A stretch of DNA of 64,000 nt from Actinostola sp. cb2023 (Eukaryota > Cnidaria > Anthozoa > Actiniaria > Actinostolidae), in the NCBI GenBank assembly GCA_033675265.1, contig JAUJYZ010000058.1:22501-86500 (forward strand), written 5' to 3'. The notes under the pieces were generated by a model, which was not told the DNA's origin, did no database searches, and saw only the letters and a program-made list of their open reading frames with translations. A program made the translations under genes and the position numbers. Shown in pieces: positions 43,381 to 56,026 of the stretch (position 1 is the stretch's first letter; each line of letters starts with the position of its first letter).

Positions 43381-45817
43381 TCTGTAAATATGTGTAGACA
43401 ATGAATGGAAGACTAATCTAATCATGTACCAAGTAGAGTTGGGCATATCATGTTCACCATGCCATGATCTACTAGATCTTTGAAGGGTCTTTGAACATTT
43501 ACCGCGTTCTAGACTAACTTTGCACCTGCCATCTTGCCTTTATGATCCTGTTAGAATTGATAGCACTTTATTGGTTCATATCGCATTGACCCCATCTACA
43601 CATATAAATAAAGAATGATGTAGAATGAAACTTGAGCCAAAGAGGTGTCAGGTTAATAAAGCTTGAGTGTCTGTCGTGCATGATATATGGACGAATCGAA
43701 GGCTGGTGTCAGGTCATCTCAGTTGGGGTATTCAGTTGTGTTGTGAGGCGGTCGAGACTCCAAGCTTCCACCAAGTCTTTGAAGGTATTTCATCTGTTCA
43801 GTTTGTTATTTCCCTCGTTCAGAATACTGATAAAACCAATACTGCAACGCCTTTCTCTTTCGCCCATTCTCTTCAGTCTAATATTGTTAATTGGCAGCAG
43901 CGCAAAGCATTCTGGTATATCACCCGCCAGTTTCTTCGAAGTATTCGTGTTTGTAAAAACGTGTATTGTTTTTATGTTTGCCGGCCATTTTCTTAGCTTA
44001 CAAACTTGAGTTACTCACAGCGTAGTTTCTTCATTTTTTTAAAGCTGTTGATTGTCATATTTGCACAACACATGTTCTTCATAAACTAACAGTTAAGATT
44101 TCTGTCTTGTGTATTTTCTCGCGTTCAAAAGTCAAGCAATCATGTCATGTCAAGTCCTTGGTCATGTCGGTCTTCACTGAATAATGCATGGTAGCTGCTA
44201 TGTTTCTACTGTACTGTTTCTACTCGTCATCATATATATTATGTTTTCTGTAAAACTACTTTATAAATCTCCTTGCAAATATATTTAATAGTGCTAGCTA
44301 GTGTAAACAGCTTGGGAAATGAAGTGTCAGACTGTGAATGAGTTTGCATCCAAATTTTAAATATGTCATCGTTTCTTCTACCGCTGCAAATAAGCAACGA
44401 AATGAGTTCCTCTTGAGTAATGCATGCAGCTGGTATTATCACTGGGATTCAGTTTACAATCACAAATGGCCAAGAACAGTTTATTTCAGTAATGAGATGA
44501 CTAATGAACATGCATGCTCGTCGATTACAGCCTTAGAAAAAGAGCAACAACCTGCTGGTGGGTTGATGGCTAAGACAGCATTTCTCAGTGACTGTCTTAG
44601 TGTAATTGTCTCTCTCTCGTCGTTGTAATTAGACTAACCATAGTGTTCAATAACTGAGTTCACGACCGAGTATTTACATTGTGTAAACACAGCTGAAACC
44701 GGCCATAAGTTATTCACAATATAGATCGAAACGACAAGAACCAAGAACTAACTTGATTTGAAGGACTCATATATATATGCTGCACTACTGACAGGTACAG
44801 TGTTTATTGATAGGACAGCATAGACTAGCAGGGCTGTGAATCATGCAAGCCGGTAGTCATTCTTTAGTTCAATAATTGGAAGAAAATTAGAAATTAATCA
44901 TTATACCACGTGAAGACTGATCATTCATACAGAATCGTCCTGAATATTACATGGCAAACTGACGTATAAAACATTGATTGTTTATGGAGGTCGATTGGAG
45001 CGACGATATTCTACATGTTTTGGTAAAAGCCTAGGCTAGGCTGTAAAGCAGTACTGAGACAACAGGGCCGTACACAGCACAGGGGCAGGGAGGAGGGGGG
45101 ACAGTCCCCCCCCCCCCCCCCCCTCCCCCTTCCTAGCAAGGCGAAAAAGATATCAAAAAGTACTGAGAACTGTACTATTTTTAGTTATTTTTTGCTGTTA
45201 AATACGCCCCCCCCCCCCCCCCCCCCCCCCTTGAATTTTATGTTATGTACGGCCCTGGACAACTTACATTATTAAACATTTTACTCACAATCTCGCATCT
45301 GATTGGCTGAGAGCATGCAGTTAATTCTCGATAGCACTGATGTGAACTTGACAGGATAAATCTATTATCTGCTACAGATAATAGATTCATCAGTCAAGGC
45401 GGGATTCAATGTCAGTAAAGAGCGGTAGGTTTGCAGTGTCAATGCAGGACATGGCAGCATTTATTGATTATTTATTGTAATATTGATTATAATTGTGTTC
45501 TCACTTATACAAAATGTTTAATAAAACAATTATTGGAATCTTTCAGTTCTTATCGTAAATGATGTACACAATGAAATATTTATGACATTAATTTAGGTTA
45601 AAAAAGGTTCACACTGCAGTTGTAAAAGCGATGTGCTTCATCAGGGCCAATTACTAGACTCTCAGACTCTCAGTCTAGCTTAGCTTCGGTATCGGCAAAT
45701 AATTAATCTGCTCGCCACTGACAAATCACGATCAGTTTCTCTACCTCATCCAATGATTTCTCACATTTCAACATTTCAACACAACCGTATGTTTAATTTG
45801 GCTTTAGTGTAATCCTT
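43381..45817. other. Intergenic region, no gene recognised
   Basis: Several short open frames occur but none shows family motifs, splice support or codon structure that I can recognise. It contains the small element at 45063-45257. Confidence 0.45.
45063..45257. mobile_element. 195 bp element with 11-bp inverted ends and two poly-C tracts
   Basis: Ends cagggccgtac / gtacggccctg; the flanks share gacaac but the exact duplication is ambiguous by one base. CAGGG-type ends are common in hAT elements; class tentative. C runs at about 45106-45123 and 45206-45231 make assembly length uncertain. Confidence 0.55.
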
Positions 45818-46879
45818 GCTATGCCTTGCTATGCCTTGCTATACCTTGCTATGCCTTGCTATGCCTTGCTATGCCTTGCTATGCCTTGCTATGCCTTGCT
45901 ATGCCTTGCTATGCCTTGCTATGCCTTGCTATGCCTTGCTATGCCTTGCTATGCCTTGCTATGCCTTGCTATGCCTTGCTATGCCTTGCTATGCCTTGCT
46001 ATGCCTTGCTATGCCTTGCTATGCCTTGCTATGCCTTGCTATGCCTTGCTATGCCTTGCTATGCCTTGCTATGCCTTGCTATGCCTTGCTATGCCTTGCT
46101 ATGCCTTGCTATGCCTTGCTATGCCTTGCTATGCCTTGCTATGCCTTGCTATGCCTTGCTATGCCTTGCTATGCCTTGCTATGCCTTGCTATGCCTTGCT
46201 ATGCCTTGCTATGCCTTGCTATGCCTTGCTATGCCTTGCTATGCCTTGCTATGCCTTGCTATGCCTTGCTATGCCTTGCTATGCCTTGCTATGCCTTGCT
46301 ATGCCTTGCTATGCCTCGCTATGCCTCGCTATGCCTCGCTATGCCTCGCTATGCCTCGCTATGCCTTGCTATGCCTTGCTATGCCTTGCTATGCCTTGCT
46401 ATGCCTTGCTATGCCTTGCTATGCCTTGCTATGCCTTGCTATGCCTTGCTATGCCTTGCTATGCCTTGCTATGCCTTGCTATGCCTTGCTATGCCTTGCT
46501 ATGCCTTGCTATGCCTTGCTATGCCTTGCTATGCCTTGCTATGCCTTGCTATGCCTTGCTATGCCTTGCTATGCCTTGCTATGCCTTGCTATGCCTTGCT
46601 ATGCCTTGCTATGCCTTGCTATGCCTTGCTATGCCTTGCTATGCCTTGCTATGCCTTGCTATGCCTTGCTATGCCTTGCTATGCCTTGCTATGCCTTGCT
46701 ATGCCTTGCTATGCCTTGCTATGCCTTGCTATGCCTTGCTATGCCTTGCTATGCCTTGCTATGCCTTGCTATGCCTTGCTATGCCTTGCTATGCCTTGCT
46801 ATGCCTTGCTATGCCTTGCTATGCCTTGCTATGCCTTGCTATGCCTTGCTATGCCTTGCTATGCCTTGCTATGCCTTGT
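45818..46879. repeat. 10-bp satellite (ATGCCTTGCT)n, about 106 copies
   Basis: Near-perfect array; five to six adjacent units near 46314-46365 carry the same T-to-C change (atgcctcgct). All three plus frames are open and give the same 10-residue cycle, as expected for a stop-free unit whose length is not a multiple of three. Not a gene. Confidence 0.97.
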
Positions 46880-47157
46880 ACCCCATAACAAACTGGCTCA
46901 GTTCTTGCAGGTTTCCTTGATACATTACTGTCCACCTTATTCCTGTTCCTGTTTCTCGAAAGCCCCATAAACAGCGGTTGCGGGTTCAACAAGACATCTG
47001 CAAAAAATCTGCGACAATTACTCTACAAAGCTGTTCTTAATTTTGACATCAGTTTTTAATATGAACAAACTTAATTCCCTTCACTGTTAGATATATAGAT
47101 TTTCAGTAAAGAAACTCTACTACTGGACAAGTGGACTTGCCGTGAACTTGGAAAATT

Positions 47158-47330
47158 AGGTTTTTCTAAGCCGAATCTACACGAACACATTTTCCTTGAA
47201 AAGCTTTCCTTGACAAGGAAAACTTGCTCGTGTAGACGACGAAAACATCGCCAATTTTTCCTTGTCAAGGAAAACTTGTCAAGGAAAACTTGTCAAGGAA
47301 AACTTCAGTTGTTCGTGTAGATGCGGCTTT
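47158..47330. mobile_element. ~170 bp MITE-like element
   Basis: Inverted ends agccgaatctacacgaac / gttcgtgtagatgcggct; interior has inverted ttccttg/caaggaa words and a threefold aaggaaaacttgtc direct repeat. Target duplication not clear (TA/TAA-like). Confidence 0.6.
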
Positions 47331-48111
47331 AATCATGTGGCTGAAAGTGTTTGTTGACTTTCGTAAGGCATTTACAGGTATACTACTTCTGATCAGAAAC
47401 TAGCTTGCAATTTATAGTTGTGACTATCTAAATGATGTGTTCGGTGTCTACAAGACCTTTCTTGGCGGCCATATTGGATTACATACACTAGTGATAGTGA
47501 TTTAGTTTCTTTGATATCAGTTAATCTAGAAGCAATATTAGTTAGTTACTTTTGTTCATGCTATTTTCCATGGTCTACAATGATTCATTAATCTCATAGT
47601 CATAATAAAATTATTCTATCAACAATGAAATGGCAATGACATAGTTAGCAGCCATGTTGGATGCCATACCAACATGGCTACCATCTTTATTCTGTCTCAG
47701 TTCATAATCGTAACCTTTGTACCTGAACTTAAAACACATATCATTCTTAATATCCGTCAACTGAAACACAGAAAACTCAACTACCCAGCCTACAAAAAAT
47801 CACCTACAATATCTATTGATGTGTACAAATAATGGCTTGGGCTTCCTGTGTTATATATTGGCTATCTTTATATCAGTATTACGTTTTGTCATTTTTAATT
47901 TCATTCAAAATATTGTTTTGACTTTCTTTTTGTAGTACGTTCGCTAGAACCGAAAGTCAGTATTAGTGAATATATCATGAAACTGTAATTATTCTGAAGT
48001 AGGAGAAAGCACACTTGAGCCGGGCTATGACGGTGTCGTCAGGAAACCGTTTAATGATGAATCACAAGGTAAACATAGACAGGTTGTTGTGATATTATTG
48101 CAATTCTAGAA

Positions 48112-48378
48112 CTTCCTTGAATAATGCGTTATATATACCATGCTCTACAAGACCCCACTACAGCCTGTCATGCATGATATACTCGGCTCTTTTCATCGTA
48201 CTTCCTTGAATAATGCGTTATATATACCATGCTCTACAAGACCCCACTACAGCCTGTCATGCATGATATACTCGGCTCTTTTCATCGTACTTCCTTGAAT
48301 AATGCGTTATATATACCATGCTCTACAAGACCCCACTACAGCCTGTCATGCATGATATACTCGGCTCTTTTCATCGTA
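48112..48378. repeat. 89-bp tandem repeat, three copies
   Basis: Units begin cttccttgaataatgcg and end cggctcttttcatcgta; copies are essentially identical. Confidence 0.95.
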
Positions 48379-50030
48379 CTTCCTGGTTGTAAGTAGTGGG
48401 ATTATAGACCAAGTCCACTGAGTAACGCAACTATACTTGTGAAAATAACCCCAGAATAACATTGAGAACCTCAACACCACTACGTGAACATTTAACGATG
48501 TTTTGTCGATATTTCTATGTTTTAATCTTTAGCGATTTTATGGCATATCTCCATGGTTTCTCGATCCCATAGCAACTCAGTGATCGCTAATTCATTCAGG
48601 GGACGTCAATCAAGTAACATCAGCCGGTTTGGTGAACCAGCAGTTTTAGAGCGCATCTTTACTGTTCAAACACCAATCCGTGTCCACTACAAACAAAACA
48701 CCAGTTTGAATGCAGCTGGTTAAGAAGTGAATATAAGCGATCATTTTCAAACACGAATCAGTGTCGTGTTGTCCAGCTACTTCAGAACCATTACTCCACC
48801 ATGCAGTAGGTACGTGACAGGTCCTCGACGCCCTTTTATCAGTAGTTTCTGAAAGCAGATTTGTCATTTGTCTGTCACTGGAAAGAATCACCGTGTTACA
48901 GTATACCAGTGTCTTGTGAGATGATATTTTGGGCTGAAATATTTCTTTGAATCATCGTACGCACTGTTATTACAGAAGACTATAGGCCTGATGGCGATTT
49001 CTAAATGTGCAATGCGCAAGTATCAGTAGTAAGTATAATACTTTCATATTACAATAGTGAACTAAGAAAATTATAGAAACTTAATCAATACTGCGGGTCA
49101 ACAGTTTATCCACAAAGTCATTTTATCTTTGACGAAACTCTGTCAGCCTTCAAGTCTGATAGTCACTGCACTAGAACATGAAATTGTAAATATATGTACA
49201 TATCAATTTTTGAACTTCTAATATTTTCATCTATATTTTTATTTATTTGTGGTGTAAAGGAGACTTGGACATAGGGTTTACCTCAAAGTTTCTCAAATAT
49301 TAGTACAAGTTAGTATTTGAATAAAGTATTATTAGCCGGTGCAGCGCATGCCGTTAGCGCATGTATAGCAAACAACTTTGTTTTGATGGTTTAGAAATGA
49401 GCATTCTCACAGCCCGGTCAAAACATATAGAACAAAAACTGACTGCAGCACTTAGCAGTTCTACATGACTTTGCTACTTAACGATACACAGGCACCGAGC
49501 GATCCGCATATGAATTCTTTACTCATGTTTATTGATGTTACTATTAGCGTCTAGAACCCTTTATTAATATCTTACTCAAGTCTCACATTAGCTTTGCTAT
49601 TAGCTAAAGTGGCCCATTTCCTCTATACGGTTAAGCTTTGTCTCGATTTTGTCAAATTACTTTAGCAGTGATGGTGTGCGGTGTTTTTACAGTGTTAGTA
49701 AGTTTGCCTGTTGTTATTTGCTTGCTGAGCTGGAGGTCCATCCGTCATGTTGAAACATCATGTTTAAACATGAATTCTTGCGAGTGTTTCTATCTATTTG
49801 GATTCATAGTTAAAAATGGCCTCCCTGAAAGTCTATTTGCCGATTAGGTTTTATAGCTTTGACAGTCCAGCGACAGCTGATGATATCTAGTGATTTCGTA
49901 AGTCTTCTAGATATCTATGATAATGCTAGTAGTCGATTAAATATAAAGCATTATGCTTATACATTTTTGAAAACCTTCACACAATAAGGAAAGAATACAT
50001 AATAGACTCCCTGATGTTTGTAATGTACCT

Positions 50031-50836
50031 CCCACAGCTTACTGCATGCATGGTAGTCATTAGGTATTCACACTAATCTCTCTCCTCCCACAGCTTACTG
50101 CATGCATGGTAGTCATTAGGTATTCACACTAATCTCTCTCCTCCCACAGCTTACTGCATGCATGGTAGTCATTAGGTATTCACACTAATCTCTCTCCTCC
50201 CACAGCTTACTGCATGCATGGTAGTCATTAGGTATTCACACTATCTCTCTCCTCCCACAGCTTACTGCATTGCATGGTAGTCATTAGATCATTAGGTATT
50301 CACACTAATCTCTCTCCTCCCACAGCTTACTGCATGCATGGTAGTCATTAGGTATTCATTAGATATTCATTAGGTATTCACACTATTCTCTCTCCTCCCA
50401 CAGCTTACTGCATGCATGGTAGTCATTAGGTATTCACACTACTCCCACAGCTTACTGCATGCATGGTAGTCATTAGATATCACACTATATCTCTCCCTCC
50501 CACAGCTTACTGCATGCATGGTAGTCATTAGGTATTCACACTATTCTCTCTCCTCCCACAGCTTACTGCATGCATGGTAGTCATTAGATATTCACACTAA
50601 TCTCTCTCCTCCCACAGCTTACTGCATGCATGGTAGTCATTAGATATTCACACTAATCTCTCTCCTCCCACAGCTTACTGCATGCATGGTAGTCATTAGA
50701 TATACTAGGTATTCACACTAATCTCTCTCCTCCCACAGCTTACTGCATGCATGGTAGTCATTAGGTATTCACACTAATCTCTCTCCTCCCACAGCTTACT
50801 GCATGCATGGTAGTCATTAGGTATTCACACTAATCA
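50031..50836. repeat. ~56-bp tandem repeat, about 14 copies
   Basis: The unit contains ctctctcctcccacag, then cttactgcatgcatggtag and tcattaggtattcacac. Copies differ by small indels (for example duplicated attaggtattc). Each unit carries a pyrimidine tract plus cag, an acceptor-like sequence. Confidence 0.95.
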
Positions 50837-51686
50837 ATCTCTCTCTATCTCATTCTCTATTTCCCACTTTTTCCCTTTCTGTTTAACTTTCTCTTCCTGC
50901 TTCATACTCTTTCTTGCTATTCTTTCTTTCCTGTTGTGTTTCTTCTTCCCATTTTTTCTATCTATCTATAACTGATACAAACGAGTTACAGCATTGAGCG
51001 TTCTCAGCTTGTAAATATTGATCGAATAAATATGTATGTAAACTATAGCTTCCCACGTTAACTGAGATACATTATAAACATTTATTGATACGTAGAATCT
51101 AGTATCCCTGCTATGCAACAACTATTGTACTTTTGGTGAGTGGCACTTTCTTTTTTACTTGAAGAATGATTGAGCCATGCAAGTAGAACTATAAGTACCA
51201 AATATTGCTTCTCTAGATGAAAGAGTTCCGTGTTCGCTGAAAGCTTTTATGTCGCCAGCCCGCCGTCTTTGTAAGTGCACTACTCAATGTACACAGAGCA
51301 GGGAGAATGAAATGAGAGAAAAGATTGAAAAAGGGAAACGACAACAAACCAACAATGTTAATTATAACTCAGCTTCCTTAATTACTAACAAGAACAGCAC
51401 TGAAAAATAACGAATAATTTATTAATAAGAGAAACAGCATTCTTGTTGGATATACATTATATTTATTGAAATCTAGAGGCGTTAGGATCAAGAACTCATG
51501 TAATCAGTTACCGTTAATCCAATCTTCCTTTTTTCGTTTTTTTTCTTAATTGAAGGAAGTAGATGTACATGTTCATATATACGTGTTGATTTGTAAGCAA
51601 GCTTTTTAGTAGAATATTGAAATATCATAAAACAAGATATCTCTTGTGTCAATACACAAGATATAAACAGTATGGCTATTAAGTTA
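50837..51686. other. Intergenic region, nothing recognised
   Basis: It begins with T/C-rich sequence (50830-50960) and then unique A/T-rich sequence; no gene or repeat identified. Confidence 0.4.
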
Positions 51687-53400
51687 GGGGTGGACCATTA
51701 GACTACTGATGGGGTGGTTGCACGAATCCCAAAATAAATATCGAGCAAGCCTTTCCCAAGGAAAAAAAAAATCGCGCAACACATAAAGGAAGGGGAAAAA
51801 AATCGAGCAAGCAATGTAGCCGATTTCAATATATAAATATTAAAAGACGATAAAGATCATTTGATTTTAATAATACACCAGACTCGTTCCTAGTCGTTAC
51901 TTTAATACCGTGGAAAGGGAAGTAAACCGGACCTGAAAGAAACCGAAAAAAAACTGGAAAGTGCGCAAAGGCGCTTGGGAAGGTGGGGCGCAAAGGCGCA
52001 CGGGAAGGAAGGAGAATTATGGAATTTTTAAGAAGAGTGAAGGTCGAAACGTCTATTTATTGAAGTTTTGTGGACATTAGAAGTTGGCTGCCTACAACTC
52101 TCTCCTACATTATTTAAGATACAGCCATTCTGGCCATTCTGGCTGCTACGAAATATATCAAATGTATACTCTCTACAACGTTTCTGCAATCACTCAATTG
52201 CAGAAACGTTGAATAGTACATTTTGTATTTATACTGAAATATCTAATAAGATGCAAAATGTTATTCATGCTAAAATACAACTGTTTCAACACAAAATAGT
52301 GCTGAAAACTATTGTGTTGCCCTTGCTGGATGCGATACTAATCTAAAATTGATGATTATGATATATTAGAAGATAATAAGTGATGTTTCACACTTTGTAT
52401 CTCTGTCATTAGACTTGTATCTCATTAGATATTTGTATAAATGTATACTTACTTAACAACCTTTCTGCAATCGAGTGTATATAAAATATATACAAAATAG
52501 ATAGATATAAATATATATATATAAATCTTAAAAAGGAATCTTAGTTTCCTTTTAGAAACAGTAACAATAGTAAGTATTAAATATTTTCTTGATTGAACAT
52601 AATTATTATTCAGTTATTGGCCATAAGACGGCACTATAAATGTGATAATATATAATATATATTATATATACAATATATATTATATACACACACACTGTAT
52701 GTAAATCTTAATATTATTCTGATTAATCTTAGTTTCCTTTTAAAAACAGCCGAACAATAGCAGTATTAAATATTTTCTTGTGATTGAGAATTGAAACAAT
52801 AATTAAATAGAACATAATTATTCAGTTATTGACCAAAGTATAAAGGGTGTGGAAAGTAGGTGGGTTGGAAAAAAAACAATCTTGAAGACCTATTTTTCTA
52901 TCTATCCCTGATTTATGAATACTTTTAATTATTATAAATATTCATAGAGTACAAACAATTTAACTGTGAAATAGTAGAGTGCAATTTAGAAAAGCTTGAA
53001 AACTAAATAACTAATTAGTACTAAATAGCACTAATGAAACAATAGAAAACAATAGAAATAGCACTATTTAGTACTATTTAAAGTTAGTACTATTTCACGC
53101 TTTTCTAAATAGCACTCTACTATTACTAAATAGTACTAACATTTAGTACTATTTAATAAATTAGTTAGTACTGTTTCACGGATCTATTGTTTGCACTCTA
53201 ATTGGAAAAGGAAAAGTCTTCACTCCACCAGGATATATCCCCTCAAGCTGCTTCTATGTTAATGTGAAATTTTTGTAAGGTAAACTTATAAATTTATAAA
53301 CTTGAGAAAAAAAAATATCGTGCAAGGTCAAGGTCCTTGAAAAAAATAACGTGCAGAGCTAGGAGCAAAGAAAAAAAAATCGAGCAGCCAAAATTCATGC

Positions 53401-53431
<31 letters not shown>

Positions 53432-53455
53432 ATCAATAATCTAATGGTCCACCCC
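51687..53455. mobile_element. 1,769 bp non-autonomous element with TTA duplication (PIF/Harbinger-like)
   Basis: Inverted ends ggggtggaccattaga / tctaatggtccacccc (right copy reads aataatctaatggtcc), flanked by TTA (51684-51686 and 53456-53458). Subterminal words aaatcgagcaagc / aaaaatcgagcag recur in the same orientation on both sides, so not all internal repeats are inverted. It holds nested MITEs (52947-53198) and a C homopolymer of about 28 (53403-53431). No transposase frame recognised. Confidence 0.8.
52947..53198. mobile_element. MITE interrupted by a second copy of the same family
   Basis: The outer element has ends gagtacaaacaat / attgtttgcactc with TA flanks (52945-52946, 53199-53200). 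Inside lies a complete 141-bp copy, 52977-53117, with ends gagtgcaatttagaaaag and the complement (one mismatch region) and its own TA flanks. Confidence 0.75.
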
Positions 53456-53879
53456 TTAATGAAAGTTATTTTACAAACGTACTGTAAACAACTAAGAACA
53501 CCTACTGCAGTTTATCATTTTTCAATTTCCGTTTCGTCACCCAGTCAGCCTTCACTCTGGCTTTCATTCGATAATCGTTGCCGGCTTATGGGTCTTGTGA
53601 CCGGTCTTGGAGAGCCAGAGGCGCGAGAACTGTAGAGGTTTTCTATTTTAGACTCTATTAAACACTTTATTTCTTTCGAAACCTTATTTTGTTTATTTCA
53701 AATTGAACGTGACGTATCGTAAAATATGCGCATATCAATTGTTATCGGTTCAGTTCCTCGCCGCCGCCGCCGCCTCACTGCGTATTGCAGTTATTATCAC
53801 GATGGCTCCTGGCGTTATCTCAGTATCAGCTGTTTGAAGTAAAACAAATTTGTTCACCAAAATGTTTCAATTTCAACAT

Positions 53880-54075
53880 CGTCCACTACCATAACCACCA
53901 CCACCATCATCATCAACAACATCATCATCATTACCATCATCAACACCACCACCATTAGTATCACCACCACCATTAGCACGTACCCCCACAATCATCAACA
54001 ACATCATCATCATAGCTATCATCAACATCACTACCATTAGCATCACCACCACCATTAGCACGTACCCCCACAACT
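53880..54075. repeat. Trinucleotide-derived ~70-bp VNTR
   Basis: Higher-order units combine catcat/caacac words with ccaccattagcatcacc and acgtacccccacaatcatca. Related to 54740-55160. Confidence 0.85.
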
Positions 54076-54229
54076 CAGGTATATTAAGGCTTGGCTTTTT
54101 AGAGCAACACGTAAAATCACATTTTTACAATATCTCTATCAATTTATAACACATGATTATGGTGTTTGGTCCTTAGGAGGTATTTAGGTTTTGTAAAATT
54201 TGAAGTGCAATATATTATGTTAATTTCCA

Positions 54230-54600
54230 AGGGTCACGTGACCTTAAAATGAGAAAAAGAGAAAATTGAAAATGGGGAGTACAGAGACTTTTCTTAGAAT
54301 AATAAAATAGGTGTCATTTGATGATGTTTGAAGAGGTCTTCCTAAGTTAGCCTTTGATGGTTGTCCCCAGCTAAACGGTAAAGAGAAAAATGAGAATATA
54401 CAATTTTCAGCTTGGTCACGTGACCTCTTTTGTCAATTATCTCCATAACTAACAATCATGGACAACGAGAAAAGGCTATTTTGGAAAGAGCTTTACAATT
54501 GTCCTTATTTAATATATATTTTATTATTCTAAGAAAAGTCTCTGTACACCCCATTTTTTGCCAGTGAATCTTTCGTACATTTGTGACCACGTGGTTTGTC
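54230..54600. mobile_element. Inverted-repeat element, arms ~38 bp
   Basis: The word gtacagagacttttcttaga (54280) is repeated as its complement near 54527-54548, framing about 220 bp; cacgtgacc words lie on both sides. The true element ends are not resolved. Confidence 0.5.
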
Positions 54601-54739
54601 ACGTGATACTGCATGTCCAGTAGTTACCATATAATATTATCTGATTCAACGAACTACAGCTACTAGCCGAGTTTCAGCTTGGTAGGTGAAATTCCTGACT
54701 CAATAATTGAAAAAATTGATTTGATTTTATCTCTAATTA

Positions 54740-55160
54740 GTCATCAAACAACATCATCTCATTACTATCATCAACACCACCAACCTTAATCACCACACCT
54801 GAGAATCATCAACAACATCATCATCATTACTATCATCAACACCACCACCATTAGCATCACCACCACCATTAGCACGTACCCCCACAATCATCAACAACAT
54901 CATCATCATAACTATCATCAACACCACCACCATTAGCATCACCACCACCATTAGCACGTATCCCCACAATCATCAACAACATCATCAGGTCATCATCAAC
55001 ACCACCACCATTAGCATCACCACCACCATTAGCACATACCCCCACATCACAACACATCATCATCATAACTATCATCAACACCACCACATTACATACCATT
55101 AGCACGTATCCCCACAATCATCAACAACATCATCAGGTCTCATCATCATCATTACTATCA
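54740..55160. repeat. ~72-bp VNTR, several degenerate copies
   Basis: It uses the same unit family as 53880-54075, with 3-bp step variants; one copy is truncated near 55045-55095. Confidence 0.85.
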
Positions 55161-55667
55161 TCAACATCACCACCATCTTCAACAATACATACATACTTTA
55201 TTACATGTTCCCTCTAGGACTTTTAATCAACCGATATTAATGCAAGACCTATAGAACTTTAATTCCAGTGGAAACACTGGCCAGCTTCTGCTATCTCATG
55301 GACATAAGTAAATCTGCTCGCTTTGTTTCAACAAACGACAATTATTTGCTGCAGAACATTCATTCGATGTCCTAGACTGTGAACAGTCCCTCTGGGCCAC
55401 TGGAAGGAAAAGAAAGAAGTTTTCGCAGACTATCGATGTCCATGAAAATTCCTAAACTGAAACATTTCTATTACAACACTTGTCAAATTTCTCGCGCGCT
55501 GATTGGATAAGAGCCATTGTCGATAAGAGGACATACGCATAGAATGACGTTTCGCTCGCGCACAGAACCAGCGCGTGATTGAATCCGTTTTTCTTTCAAA
55601 TTTATGTGTCGTTTTGGGAGCCTTTTCCGCTTTCCTGAGTAAATATTGTTGTAAAAAAAACAAATCG

Positions 55668-55797
55668 AACATGGTTTTCCATTGTCTGTACTCTTATCGA
55701 CAACTCTTATCACTACGCTCGTTGTTCCACTTGAGTTTTGAAAATTTTATGACGTCATACGTTATCGATAAGAGTACAGACAATGGAAAACCATGTT
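55668..55797. mobile_element. ~130 bp foldback just upstream of the GPCR
   Basis: Arms aacatggttttccattgtct (55669) and its complement ending at 55796 include gtactcttatcgataac-type sequence. The related word ttgtcgataagagga occurs at 55519. Possible MITE. Confidence 0.7.
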
Positions 55798-55892
55798 AGA
55801 TTTGTTAAATCGACTTCAATCGACAACGATATATTTACATACTGCAGCCATTGGTGTTTCATATTCAACACTCTTTTTGTTCACTTTGTGCA

Positions 55893-55893
<1 letters not shown>

Positions 55894-55959
<66 letters not shown>
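55894..55959. repeat. (AAT)n microsatellite
   Basis: About 22 units, ending about 70 bp before the GPCR start codon. Reading through it in frame gives poly-Ile, which I exclude from the gene. Confidence 0.95.
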
Positions 55960-56026
55960 CAGATTTCATTCGTCATTTTTACTCAGATGTTTTACGTTTT
56001 TGTTTCTACAGAGTGAATTAACGAGT

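Larger units (their letters stand above)
46885..50030. other. Intergenic region, no gene recognised
   Basis: It contains the elements at 47158-47330 and 48112-48378. An open stretch at 49638-49847 has a hydrophobic segment but nothing else supporting a gene. Confidence 0.45.
53459..55667. other. Intergenic region upstream of the plus-strand GPCR
   Basis: It contains two CAT/CAC-rich variable arrays (53880-54075, 54740-55160) separated by an inverted pair. No gene recognised. Confidence 0.5.

Noticed and set aside
45816..46970. Three overlapping 355-384-codon frames
   Set aside because: Consequence of a stop-free 10-bp satellite; every frame gives the same peptide cycle.
49638..49847. 69-codon frame with a hydrophobic, membrane-like segment
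   Set aside because: Single segment, no family motif, no splice partners; may be chance.
55793..56026. N-terminal extension of the plus-strand GPCR
   Set aside because: The extension would run through an (AAT)n tract as poly-Ile before a good ATG at 56027 preceded by an acceptor-like site.
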